Assembly: GCA_963843275.1 (NCBI GenBank)
Contig: CAWJJM010000004.1
Coordinates: 310,001-374,000 of the forward strand
Origin: CAWJJM01 sp963843275
GTDB lineage: Bacteria; Acidobacteriota; Thermoanaerobaculia; Multivoradales; JBCCEF01
Length of the DNA: 64,000 nucleotides
Reading direction: 5' to 3'
The notes beneath the pieces were generated by a model. The model did no database searches. It saw only the letters and a list, made by a program, of their open reading frames with translations, and was not told the origin of the DNA. Below are positions 33,958 through 44,089 of this stretch, in pieces. The position numbers and the translations under genes were made by a program. The stretch's first letter is position 1; the number at the start of each line of letters is the position of its first letter.

Positions 33958-35778
33958 TCAGATGCCGAGCGCCCGAGCGTCGCCGGCCGCGAGGTTGCGC
34001 ACCAGCTCCTGGTAGAAGTAGTCGGTGGCGTCGCGCACCCCCGGATCGACGCGCTCCTCGTACATCTGGCGCGAGCGGTCGATGTCCTCCTTGAGCCGCT
34101 CGTAGATGTCGCCGTGCCGGCGGCCGGCCTCGACCTCCTCCTCGTTGTAGAGACGGATCTCGCTGACCAGCAGACGGGCCAGCCGGCGCGCTTCCTCGTG
34201 ACGGCCCGACTCCTCGTCGGCGGGGACCGTCCCGGCGTCGCCGAAGGCGCGGCCCGGCCCCTCGACGTCGCTGGGCGGGTGCACCTCGCTGCCGCCCGGG
34301 GGCGGCGGCGGGACGGCCGGGGGCTGGACGCCGAACGGGCCGCCGGGCGGTGCCGGCTCGGCCTCGGCCGGCGCCGCCACCGGCGCCGGTCCCACGCCCC
34401 CGTCCCAGGTGGCCTCCGCCGCCTCCTGCTCGTGCTCCGGCTCCGGCGGCGGTGGGGCGCCCCAGGCGGGCGCGACCCCGGTGGTCTCCTCCTCCCCTTC
34501 CTCCTCGGGCTCCGGCTCCCCGGCGGCCGCCACACCGGACGCCGCGTCCTCCGCGTCCTCCTCGGCGACCCACTCTTCGGCGGCCCCGGCCTCGACCTCG
34601 ACGGCCGCGGCTTCCGGAAGCTCGTCCTCCGGAACCTCCTCCTCCGGAACCTCCTCCTCCGGGCCGGCGGCCTCTTCCGCCTCGGCCGCAGGGGCGAGGT
34701 CGGAGGGCTCGAAGGCGGCCTCCTCGGCCGCGGCTTCGAACGCACCGCCGGCGTCGGCCGCGGGCTCTTCTTCCGCCGCCGTCGCCGCGTCCCCGACCGC
34801 TCCGGGCTCGCCCACCGTCTCGAACGACCACGGCTCGCCACCTTCGTCCGGCGGCGGCACCGGCGGAGCCGCCACCTCGGGACCGGGCGCCTCCTGGAGC
34901 TCCACCTCCGGCACCCCGTCGGCGTCGGACCAGCCGCCTTCCTCCACGGCGGGCCCCTCTTCCGCGGCCTCTTCCCCGGCCTCTTCCCCGGCCTCCTCCG
35001 CGGTCTCCTCGTCGGTACCCCACAGTGGCAGCGTCGGACCCGCGGCCGGCGGCGCGGCCCCCAGGCCGTGCAGGGTGGGGGTCGTCTCGCGCTCCCGGAA
35101 GGGCAGGCTCTCCAGCGCCAGGCCGGCGGCCCAGGTCAGCGCCTGCACGGCTTCGGGCTGGAAGGGCTCGTCCGCTGCGCGGCGGTCCGCGTAGACCAGC
35201 GCGGCGAGCCGGTCGCGGAGCACCAGCGGCACCAGCACGCCGCCGTCCGGCAGGGGCTCGTCGGCGCGGCTGCACAGCTCGGCGCACTCGCCGGCGTCGA
35301 GGCTGCGGGCGCCGCGGCCGAAGCCGGCGGGCGACCAGGCGCCGTCGGCGTAGTCGAGCTCGAGGTCGCCCAGCTCGCGGCTCCACCCGTGGGCACTCCA
35401 CAGGCGGGCGCTCTCGGGACGCACCAGGAAGACCGCGGCCCGCGAGGCGAAGCGCCCGGCACCGCGCGCCAGCGCCGCGAGCACGTCGCTCTGGCGCCGC
35501 GCCCCGTCGATGTCCGCCAGCGCGGCGACCAGCTCGGCGAGCACCCGGCGCCCCGACTCGCGGGCCGCCTCCTCGGTGAGCGGGGCCAGCTCCTCGGCCC
35601 CCAGGAACGACTCGGGGAGCTCGGGGGTGAGACCCTCGAGCGCCGCCCGCGCGTCGTCGCTGAGGCGGCGCAGGTGCTCCTCCATCCGCTCGCGCAGGCC
35701 GGCGACGGCTTCGCGGACCCGCTGGTTGACCTCTTCCTGCAGGCGCTGGAAGCGCTCGGAACGCTCTTGATCCGCCAT
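33958..35778 (-). CDS. GAF-like protein with long acidic linker and conserved C-terminal helical domain
   Basis: A 606-residue cytoplasmic protein. Residues 1-45 are coiled coil. About 60-230 resembles a GAF sensor domain (AVFLVRPESARLWSAHGW, GVLVPLVLRDRLAALVYADRR). Residues 240-520 are a highly acidic, Pro/Ala/Glu-rich low-complexity linker with repeated PEEEV-type units. The last 80 residues (ARRLARLLVSEIRLYNEEEV...DIYERLKEDIDRSRQMYEERV) form a conserved-looking helical module that I recall from Acidobacteriota and Myxococcota proteins of unknown role. The promoter at 35829-35858 serves it, and it is followed after 31 nt by the transglycosylase gene. Confidence 0.7.
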   Translation of the reverse strand: MADQERSERFQRLQEEVNQRVREAVAGLRERMEEHLRRLSDDARAALEGLTPELPESFLGAEELAPLTEEAARESGRRVLAELVAALADIDGARRQSDVLAALARGAGRFASRAAVFLVRPESARLWSAHGWSRELGDLELDYADGAWSPAGFGRGARSLDAGECAELCSRADEPLPDGGVLVPLVLRDRLAALVYADRRAADEPFQPEAVQALTWAAGLALESLPFRERETTPTLHGLGAAPPAAGPTLPLWGTDEETAEEAGEEAGEEAAEEGPAVEEGGWSDADGVPEVELQEAPGPEVAAPPVPPPDEGGEPWSFETVGEPGAVGDAATAAEEEPAADAGGAFEAAAEEAAFEPSDLAPAAEAEEAAGPEEEVPEEEVPEDELPEAAAVEVEAGAAEEWVAEEDAEDAASGVAAAGEPEPEEEGEEETTGVAPAWGAPPPPEPEHEQEAAEATWDGGVGPAPVAAPAEAEPAPPGGPFGVQPPAVPPPPPGGSEVHPPSDVEGPGRAFGDAGTVPADEESGRHEEARRLARLLVSEIRLYNEEEVEAGRRHGDIYERLKEDIDRSRQMYEERVDPGVRDATDYFYQELVRNLAAGDARALGI

Positions 35779-35828
35779 CTGTCGACCTCCCCGGAGAACC
35801 GTTGCCGCAGCTCAGTCGAAGGGCTACG

Positions 35829-35858
35829 ATTATTCGTCACGCGCGCCGGGGCTGTCAA
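35829..35858 (-). promoter_or_regulatory. Sigma70-type promoter of the GAF-like gene operon
   Basis: On the minus strand TTGACA (35858-35853) and AATAAT (35834-35829) are 18 nt apart, giving a start near 35822, about 44 nt before ATG 35778. It may drive the GAF-like, transglycosylase and pseudo-sulfatase genes. Confidence 0.68.
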
Positions 35859-35874
35859 GGCGACGGCGCGCGAA

Positions 35875-35897
35875 AACCCCTTGGCGCAAAAGGGGTT
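35875..35897. promoter_or_regulatory. Perfect inverted repeat in the divergent intergenic region
   Basis: AACCCCTT (35875-35882) and AAGGGGTT (35890-35897) form an 8-bp inverted repeat with a 7-nt centre, just upstream of the minus-strand -35 box. It could be an operator for either divergent gene or a hairpin. No regulator is known. Confidence 0.4.
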
Positions 35898-36024
35898 AGC
35901 GGATGCGATCGGCGCTGCGGCGGCGGCGCCGATGTGGTACCGTGCGGAGGGGCCCCCGGGGAGCTTCACGGCGGGGCCTCGCGACACATCGTCGATCCTT
36001 GTCAGATCACGAGGAGATCAGGAC

Positions 36025-36861
36025 ATGCTACGGAAACTCGGTACCTGGAGCGTGGCCGTGCTGCTCGTCGCCGGGCTGGGGGCTGCGGGGTGCGGCAGCG
36101 GTGAGGAGCGGGCGGCCGCCGACGCGTCGGCGGCCCAGGAGGCCGCCTGGAACCAGCTCCAGCAGATGAAACAGGATCTCGACGCCAAGCGGCAGGAGCT
36201 GGCCCGGGCCGAGCAGCAGGTCGCCGCCGCGAGGGCGGCGGAAGGCGGCGCGGCGACGGACGAGGCGGAGGCCGCGGAGAACGGCCCCACCGCGGAAGAG
36301 GCGCAGGCGCAGGTGACGCGGTTGCGCGGCGAGGTCCAGAAGCAGGCCGACGAGTTCAACACCCAGCTCGTCTCCTTCATCAACGACAATCCCCCGGTCG
36401 AAGGGGAGCCGCTCACCGACCGCCAGCAGCAGGCGATCCGCTGGAAGAGCGGCGAGGACATGCTCTACGCGCAGGAGTACATCGACCAGGGAGGCGACTA
36501 CAGCCGCGCCATCGACATCTACAAGGCGGCGCTGGCGGTCGATCCGGACAACGAGGAGCTCAAGGCCGCGCTGGAGCAGGCACAGAACGAGCGGTACATG
36601 ACCGAGGACCGCTTCGCCGAGGTCAAGAAAGGGATGAGCGAGGACGACGTGCGCCAGGTGCTGGGCCCGCCGTACTATGCCAACGTCCGCGACTTTCCGA
36701 AGGACAACGTGGTCGCCTGGTTCTATCCCACCAACCCGCAGCGGGCGGCCGCGGCGGTGTGGTTCCGCAAGGACAAGAAGACGGGCGTCCTCGAGGTCTA
36801 CAAGACCAACTTCACCGAGGTGAAGAGCGGCTCGGAGAAGGACGACGTCAAGGGCGGCTGA
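36025..36861 (+). CDS. Lipoprotein with coiled coil and TPR/BamE-like C-terminal region
   Basis: A 278-residue lipoprotein with lipobox LGAAGC (Cys near residue 23). A coiled coil follows at about 36-75 (QLQQMKQDLDAKRQELARAEQQV). Then comes a short TPR-like unit (YSRAIDIYKAALAVDPDNEELKAAL) and a C-terminal region, KKGMSEDDVRQVLGPPYY...VVAWFYP, that recalls the SmpA/BamE motif of outer-membrane assembly lipoproteins. The specific role is unknown. GAGGAG lies about 8 nt before the ATG. It is divergent from the GAF-like gene and 142 nt upstream of rpsU. Confidence 0.78.
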   Translation: MLRKLGTWSVAVLLVAGLGAAGCGSGEERAAADASAAQEAAWNQLQQMKQDLDAKRQELARAEQQVAAARAAEGGAATDEAEAAENGPTAEEAQAQVTRLRGEVQKQADEFNTQLVSFINDNPPVEGEPLTDRQQQAIRWKSGEDMLYAQEYIDQGGDYSRAIDIYKAALAVDPDNEELKAALEQAQNERYMTEDRFAEVKKGMSEDDVRQVLGPPYYANVRDFPKDNVVAWFYPTNPQRAAAAVWFRKDKKTGVLEVYKTNFTEVKSGSEKDDVKGG

Positions 36862-36885
36862 GGCCGTCCGCCCCGCCGCCGCCGC

Positions 36886-36915
36886 TTGACGCGGCGCGCG
36901 GTCCTGCGCGATACT
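36886..36915 (+). promoter_or_regulatory. Sigma70-type promoter of rpsU
   Basis: TTGACG (36886-36891) and GATACT (36910-36915) are separated by 18 nt. Transcription would start near 36922, giving an 80-nt leader before rpsU. Confidence 0.68.
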
Positions 36916-37003
36916 GAAAGGCCCTGCGAAGAGCCGCGGGGGAGTTTTCCGTCCGGCCGGCGAGGTCGGGCGAGATCCGCCAGAGAAGAGAGGTGATCGC
37001 CGA

Positions 37004-37213
37004 ATGCCCGTCGTGCAAGTGCGCGAAGACGAGAGCTTCGAGAACGCACTGCGCCGCTTCAAGCGCAAGGTCGAGAAGGCCGGAGTGCTGACCGAGCTGC
37101 GCAAGCGTCAGCACTATGAGAAGCCCTCCGTGAAACGGAAGCGGAAGGAAGCGCAGGCGCGCAAGAAGATCCTGCGCAAGCTCTCCGAGGAGCGGCGCCA
37201 GGGTCTCGCCTGA
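37004..37213 (+). CDS. rpsU: 30S ribosomal protein S21
   Basis: A 69-residue S21 with family sequence VVQVREDESFENALRRFKRK and a highly basic C-terminus (KRKRKEAQARKKILRKL). It binds near the anti-Shine-Dalgarno region of 16S rRNA. A GAGAGGTGAT site precedes the ATG. A terminator at 37259-37290 separates it from mutS2, so downstream genes need read-through or another promoter. Linkage of rpsU to dnaG and rpoD recalls the E. coli macromolecular-synthesis operon. Confidence 0.96.
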   Translation: MPVVQVREDESFENALRRFKRKVEKAGVLTELRKRQHYEKPSVKRKRKEAQARKKILRKLSEERRQGLA

Positions 37214-37258
37214 GGCCGACCGCTCGGTAGAGCCCTGCCGGCCTCCGGGCCGGACCCG

Positions 37259-37290
37259 ACGGGAGCTGGAGTTCTCCGGCTCCCGTTTTT
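37259..37290 (+). terminator. Rho-independent terminator after rpsU
   Basis: An 8-bp stem ACGGGAGC/GCTCCCGT (37259-37266 with 37279-37286) is followed directly by TTTT. It ends only 15 nt before the mutS2 start, so it may act as an attenuator for the downstream genes. Confidence 0.88.
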
Positions 37291-37304
37291 CGTTGTCTCC
37301 TCCC

Positions 37305-39740
37305 ATGACCGCCCCCACCGCCCCGGTGGTCTCGCCCGCCACCGCCGCCGCCCTCGAATGGCCGACGCTGCTGCGGCTGATCGCCGCGCTGGCGGCCACC
37401 GACCTCGGAGCGGCCCGCGTCGCCGCCCTCGAGCCGCAGACCGATCGCGCGGCCCTCGACCGCCACCGGCGCCGCTTCGAGGAGGCCGGTCGGCTGCGCG
37501 CCGACGGCCGTTGGGTGCCCTCGTTCGAGCAGCCGCTCGGGGAGCTCCTGCGACGCCTGGAGACAGGGCGACCGCCGGTGGGGGGAGCCGAGCTGGTGCG
37601 GCTGGGGAGCCTGCTGGCCGCGACCGGGGCGGCGCGGCGGCGCATCCGCGAAGCCGACCCGCCCTGCCCGGAGCTCGCCGCCCTCGCCGATCCGCTGCCC
37701 GGCCTCGGCGCGCTGCGGCGCGAGATCGAGGCGCGTCTCGACCGTCGCGGCGACGTCCGCGAGGACGCCTCGCCCGAGCTGGTCTCCCTGCGCCGGCGGA
37801 TCCGCGGCGTCCGCGACCAGCTCTACGGCGAGCTCGGCACCTGGGTCCGCGAGCACGGCGAGGAGATCGGCGAGGACACCCTGCCGATGCGCGGCGGGCG
37901 CCTGGTGGTGGTGCTGCAGTCCGCGGCCCGCGGCCGCGTGCCGGGCCTGGTGCACGGCCGCTCGGCCACCGGCAAGAGCCTCTACTTCGAGCCGCTGTCG
38001 GCGGTGGAGGCGAACAACACCCTGCAGCAGGCCACCGAGGACGAGGAGGCCGAGCGCCAGCGCATCGTGGCCGAGCTGCTGGCGCGGGCGCGCGCCGCGC
38101 TCCCCGACCTCGAGGCCCACGCCGCCTTCCTGGCCGAGCTCGACCTGCTCGAGGCGGCGATCACCTTCGCCGACCTCGCCGCCGCCCGCCCGGCGGAGAT
38201 CGCGCCCCGCCATGAGCTGACGCTGGTGGCTGCCCGCCACCCGCTGCTCGATCCCCGCCTCGCCGACCTGCGCCAGCGGGTGCTCGGCCAGGCGGGCCAC
38301 GCCGGGGACGTCGTCCCCCTCGACGTCGACTTCGCCCCCGACCGGCGGGCGCTGGTGGTGACCGGCCCCAACGCCGGCGGCAAGACCGTGGCGTTGAAGA
38401 CCGTCGGCCTGCTGGCGATGGCGGCGCAGAGCGGCCTGCCGGTGCCCGCGGCCGCCGGCACCCGGCTGCCGGTCCTCGCCCGGCTGGTGGCCACGGTCGG
38501 CGACGAGCAGGACCTGCTCGCCGACCGCTCGACCTTCAGCGGCCGCCTGCTGCGGCTCGACGAGGCGTGGCACGCGGCCGGGCCCGACAGCCTGCTGCTG
38601 CTCGACGAGCTGGGGTCGGGGACCGATCCGGAGGAGGGATCGGCGCTCGGCGTGTCGCTGCTCGAAGGCCTGGTCGACCGCGACGCCCTGGCGGTGATCA
38701 CCACCCACCTCACCCAGGTCGCCGCCGCGGCCCTGGAGATGGACGGCGCGGCCTGCGCGGCGATGGAGCTCGACCCCGAGCGCGGCGAGCCGACCTTCCG
38801 CCTGCTGCCCGGACCGCCGGGAGGCAGCGAGGCGCTCGCCCTGGCGCGGCGGCTCGGCCTGCCGGCGGCCTGGCTCGACCGCGCCGAGGCGCGGCTCGGC
38901 TCGCAGCACCGCGACCTGCAGCGGCTGCTCGCCGAGGTGGAGGCGGTACGCCACGAGCTCGCCGCCGAGCGCGAGCGCGCCGCGGCGGCGGCGGACGACG
39001 CCGAGAAGCTCCGCCGCCGCCTGGCCGCGGAGCGCGAAGCGCTGGCCGAGGAGCGGCGCAGCGTCGGCCGGCGCCTGGCCGGCGACCTCGAGGCCTTCCG
39101 CCGGCAGACGCTGGAGCGCCTGCGGGAGGAGACCGAGAGGCTGCGCCGCCAGCTCGAAGAGGGACGCCGGCGCGGCCTGGCCGCCGAGGCCACCGAGCGG
39201 CTCTTCGCCGCCGCTCCCGAGCTCGCGCCGCCGGAGCCCGCCGCCGGCGGCGCCCTGGAGGTGGGCGCGCAGGTGCGCCACCGCGGCCTGGGCTGGGAGG
39301 GGGTGCTCGAGAAGCTCGAAGCGGGACGGGCGGAGGTGGCGGTGCGGGGCAAGCGCCTGCAGTGCCGTCCCGAGGAGCTCGTGCCGGCGGCGGACGGGCG
39401 GGCGGGCGGCGGCGCCGCGGCGGCCGCGGGCACCGGGCGGCGCCGCGCCGCCGTGTCGCTCGGCGGCGCCGGCGACGACGGTGCCCCGACCGTCCCGGCC
39501 GAGCTCCACCTGATCGGCCAGCGGGTCGAGCCGGCGCTCGGCCGACTCGACGCCTACCTCGACCGCGCCCTGCTCGCCTCCCGCGCCGAGGTGCGCGTGG
39601 TGCACGGCCACGGCACCGGCCGCCTGCGCGACGCCGTGCGCGAGCACCTCCGCCGCCACCCCGCCGTGGCCGCCCAACGCCCCGGCGAACGCAACGAAGG
39701 CGGCGACGGCGCCACCGTCGTCACCCTGAAGGGCGCCTGA
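37305..39740 (+). CDS. mutS2: MutS2-family ATPase/endonuclease with Smr domain
   Basis: An 811-residue MutS2. The core and lever domains precede the ATPase with Walker A GPNAGGKT at 354-361, the DRSTFSGRL loop and Walker B LLLLDELGSGTDPEEG. A long coiled coil (about 525-640) leads to a KOW-like segment and a C-terminal Smr nuclease domain (ELHLIGQRVEPAL, VRVVHGHGTGRLRDAV). MutS2 suppresses recombination and can split collided ribosomes. ATG 37305 is preferred to TTG 37293, although no ribosome-binding site is evident. It lies between rpsU and the repeat cluster that precedes dnaG. Confidence 0.94.
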   Translation: MTAPTAPVVSPATAAALEWPTLLRLIAALAATDLGAARVAALEPQTDRAALDRHRRRFEEAGRLRADGRWVPSFEQPLGELLRRLETGRPPVGGAELVRLGSLLAATGAARRRIREADPPCPELAALADPLPGLGALRREIEARLDRRGDVREDASPELVSLRRRIRGVRDQLYGELGTWVREHGEEIGEDTLPMRGGRLVVVLQSAARGRVPGLVHGRSATGKSLYFEPLSAVEANNTLQQATEDEEAERQRIVAELLARARAALPDLEAHAAFLAELDLLEAAITFADLAAARPAEIAPRHELTLVAARHPLLDPRLADLRQRVLGQAGHAGDVVPLDVDFAPDRRALVVTGPNAGGKTVALKTVGLLAMAAQSGLPVPAAAGTRLPVLARLVATVGDEQDLLADRSTFSGRLLRLDEAWHAAGPDSLLLLDELGSGTDPEEGSALGVSLLEGLVDRDALAVITTHLTQVAAAALEMDGAACAAMELDPERGEPTFRLLPGPPGGSEALALARRLGLPAAWLDRAEARLGSQHRDLQRLLAEVEAVRHELAAERERAAAAADDAEKLRRRLAAEREALAEERRSVGRRLAGDLEAFRRQTLERLREETERLRRQLEEGRRRGLAAEATERLFAAAPELAPPEPAAGGALEVGAQVRHRGLGWEGVLEKLEAGRAEVAVRGKRLQCRPEELVPAADGRAGGGAAAAAGTGRRRAAVSLGGAGDDGAPTVPAELHLIGQRVEPALGRLDAYLDRALLASRAEVRVVHGHGTGRLRDAVREHLRRHPAVAAQRPGERNEGGDGATVVTLKGA

Positions 39741-39768
39741 GCCGCCCCCGGCGGACCGCGGGCCCGGC

Positions 39769-40180
39769 CGAGAGCGGGCGCAGCCCGCGCGAGGCCCCCG
39801 GGGCGAGCGCAGCGACGCCCCCCGGTGATCGGAGGCACCCTCGGAGAAGTTCCCCCGAGAGCGGGCGCAGCCCGCGCGAGGTGTCCGGGCGCGAGCGAAG
39901 CGAGAGCCGCCCCCCGACCGAGAGCGGGCGCAGCCCGCGCGAGGCCTCCGAGCGGCGCGAGCGAAGCGAGAGCCGCCCCCGGCCGAGAGCGGGCGCAGCC
40001 CGCGCGAGGCCCCCGGGGCGAGCGCAGCGACGCCCCCCCGGTGATCGGAGGCACCCTCGCGGTGGAGGCGGGGGTGGCTGCAAGGAGCGCGAGCGAGGCC
40101 GACCGAGGCGTACACCAGTACGCCGCAGGGAGGCCGAGCGAGCAGCGACGCCGCAGACGCCCCCGCATCCGCCGCGAGGG
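39769..40180. repeat. Composite repeat cluster A (four 26-nt hairpin units plus long element)
   Basis: Between mutS2 and dnaG, a 26-nt sequence (starting CGAGAGCGGGCGC, with a GCGGGC-GCA-GCCCGC hairpin) occurs identically at 39769-39794, 39856-39881, 39919-39944 and 39984-40009. The segments between copies are not random. Two contain GCGAGCGAAGCGAGAGCC, and those after copies 1 and 4 contain GGGGCGAGCGCAGCGACGCC. After copy 1 there is also a truncated 5' end of the long element (about 20 nt from GGTGATCGG). Copy 4 is followed by the full long element (40054-40180). No ORF here has plausible coding character. The same arrangement recurs at 47209-47533. Confidence 0.88.
40054..40180 (+). other. 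127-nt long-hairpin element, copy A (possible structured RNA)
   Basis: Arms 40054-40074 and 40160-40180 pair over 21 positions with one G.T wobble and one mismatch. Inside, GGCGTAC-ACCA-GTACGCC (40107-40124) forms a second hairpin. Copy B at 47407-47533 has exactly the same length and spacing. Its inner hairpin differs at two base pairs, and both partners of each pair have changed so that pairing is kept. It may be an RNA or a MITE-like mobile repeat. No promoter is assigned. Confidence 0.7.
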
Positions 40181-40238
40181 CGAGGGGGGGAATCGGGAGG
40201 GGAGGACCCCCGTTAGGGACAACAGCACGGGAACCCGT

Positions 40239-42082
40239 ATGGCCTTCGGCAACATCGATCTGAGCCGCGAGCTGGTGCAGGCGGTGCGCGACGCCGTCGA
40301 CATCGTCGGCATCGCCTCCGAGCACACCAAGCTGGCCCGCAAGGGGCGCGACTGGCAGGGCACCTGCCCGCTGCACAAGGAGAAGACGCCCTCGTTCCAC
40401 GTCGACGCCGACCGGGGGTTGTTCTACTGCTTCGGCTGCGGCGCCGGCGGCGACGCGATCAAGCTGCACATGCTGCTGTCGGGCGACGACTTCCCCGGCG
40501 CCATCGAGTCGCTGGCGCTGCGCTACGGCATCCCCATCCGCGAGCGCCACCAGCGCGCGCGCCGCGACGAGCCGGATCTCGAGGGCGCTCTCGGCGCCGC
40601 CGAGGAGTACTTCCTCGACCGCCTGCGCGCGGCGGCGCCACCGCGCGCCTACCTCGCCGAGCGCCGGATCCCGCCGGAGCTGGTGGAGCGCTACGGGCTG
40701 GGCTACGCGCCGGACGGCTGGACCGGCCTCTACGACGCGCTGAAGGGCCGGGTGCGCGAGCGCGACCTGGAGGCGGCCGGCCTGATCCGCCGCTCCTCGC
40801 GCGGCACCTTCATCGACAGCTTCCGCAACCGGCTGATGTTCCCGATCCACAACCCGTCGGGACGGCTGGTGGGCTTCGGCGGCCGCACCCTCGGCGACGA
40901 CAAGGCGAAGTACGTCAACACGGCCGAGACGGACCGTTTCCACAAGGGCGAGCTGCTGTACGGGCTCTTCCAGAGCCGCCGCGAGATCCGCGACAGCGGC
41001 CGCGCGGTGCTGGTGGAAGGCTACTTCGACGTGCTCGGGGCCGCGGCCTCGGGGGTCGACGGGGCCCTGGCCACCATGGGCACGGCGTTGACCCCCGAGC
41101 AGTCGCGGCTGCTGGCCCGCTACGCCGAGGAGGTGGTGATCGCCTACGACGGCGACGAGGCCGGCGAGCGCGCCCACCGGCGGGCGCTGCCGCTGCTGCT
41201 CGCCGTCGGGATGGCGGTCTACCGCGCTCCCTTCCCGGCCGGCCACGACCCCGACTCGCTGCGCCTCGCGGAGGGGCCGGAGGCGGTGGCCCGGGCGGTC
41301 TCCGGCGCGCCGGACGCGGTGCTCGCCGAGATCGAGCGCCTCACCCCGTCGCGGGCGCGGCGCGAGCCCCGGCTGCAGGCGCGCTCCGCCTCCGACCTCG
41401 GCGAGCTGCTGGGGCGCATCCCCGACCCGGTGCTGCGCTTCAGCTACGGCCGGCGCGCCGCCGAGCGCCTCGACCTGCCGGTGGAGCTGCTGCTGCAGCG
41501 GGTGCCGGGGGCGGCGGCGGGCGGCGGACCGGCCGGCCGGGAGGCGGCGCCGGCGCCCGAGCCGGGCCCCGGCGAGCCGGCGCCACGGCCGCCGGGGCCG
41601 GTGCGCAGCCTCGAGGAGCTGGCCCTCGAGATGCTGCTCTCGGGGAGCTCCCTGCCGGGCCCCGGCGAGCTGCCGCCGGCCGACGTCTTCCTCGACGCGT
41701 CCTGCCGGAATATTTATCGCGCCTTCCACGCTCTATACCTCCAGAGCGGGACCGGCCGCGCCCCCGGCACCCGGGCCGTGCTCAACGAGCTCGGGGACGA
41801 GGGGGTGTCCGTCGACCATCTGGCGCGTCTCATGGTAGGGAGCGGCATCGGCCCGAACGGGCCGACCCTCGACGATTGCCTCGACAAGCTGACGCGCCGC
41901 TGGTTGCAGCAACGGCAGCGCGCCCTGTCCCGCGAGATCACCGAGGCGCAGCGCGAAGGGGACGACGCGCGCCTCGAACGCCTATTGAGAGAGAAGACGG
42001 ACTTGAGCCATTGCCTGCACCGCGGCTCCGGTGCGCCCCGCACGACTCCGGCGGCGAGGCGAAGGGCTCCCGAGGAGGTCCA

Positions 42083-42086
<4 letters not shown>
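40239..42086 (+). CDS. dnaG: DNA primase
   Basis: A 615-residue DnaG that makes RNA primers for replication. The zinc-binding domain has the CHCC pattern C-P-L-H...FYCFGCGAGGDA. The Toprim core has FGGRTL, VLVEGYFDV and VIAYDGDEAGERA. The C-terminal helicase-binding region (about 460-600) is Pro-rich before it folds. ATG 40239 is preferred because upstream sequence is repeat DNA. The stop overlaps rpoD (GTGA), coupling the two. Confidence 0.95.
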
Positions 42087-43798
<1,712 letters not shown>

Positions 43799-43849
43799 CG
43801 GTGGCTCGGGCAGCCGGTGGCGCGCCTGCGGGCGGGCCACCGGCCCGGT

Positions 43850-43878
43850 TTGACCTCTCCGGGGTCACCGCCTAGAAT
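43850..43878 (+). promoter_or_regulatory. Sigma70-type promoter of tRNA-Asn
   Basis: TTGACC (43850-43855) and TAGAAT (43873-43878) are 17 nt apart. The tRNA begins 37 nt after the -10 box. Confidence 0.7.
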
Positions 43879-43914
43879 TCCGGCCCCGGGGCCGCTCGCC
43901 GGCCCCGGTTCCAC

Positions 43915-43989
43915 TCCTGGGTAGCTCAGTGGTAGAGCGGTCGGCTGTTAACCGATTGGTCGGGGGTTCGAATCCCTCCCCAGGAGCCA
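43915..43989 (+). tRNA. tRNA-Asn (GTT)
   Basis: A 75-nt cloverleaf with acceptor TCCTGGG/CCCAGGA, a D arm TAGCTCAGTGGTAGAGC, an anticodon loop CTGTTAA (anticodon GTT) and a GGTTCGAATCC T loop. The 3' CCA is encoded, unlike in the CAT tRNA at 29960. It lies 116 nt after rpoD. Confidence 0.96.
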
Positions 43990-44089
43990 CTCCCCCTCCT
44001 TCGGGAGAGAGCTCCGCCCGCCCGGACCCCGACCGAACGGTGACAGAGGCCTGACGCCACGGGACACGGCGACCGCTAGGCTGGAGAGC

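Noticed and set aside
39856..40009. CRISPR array: identical 26-nt repeats with 37- and 39-nt intervals (also 47209-47361)
   Set aside because: The intervals are related to each other (shared CGAGCGAAGCGAG and CGAGCGCAG modules) rather than unique, the same modules recur at the second locus, there are only three or four copies, and no cas gene is in the window.
43799..44089. Integration (att) site at the tRNA-Asn gene
   Set aside because: No integrase, no direct repeat of the tRNA 3' end and no change in composition downstream were seen.
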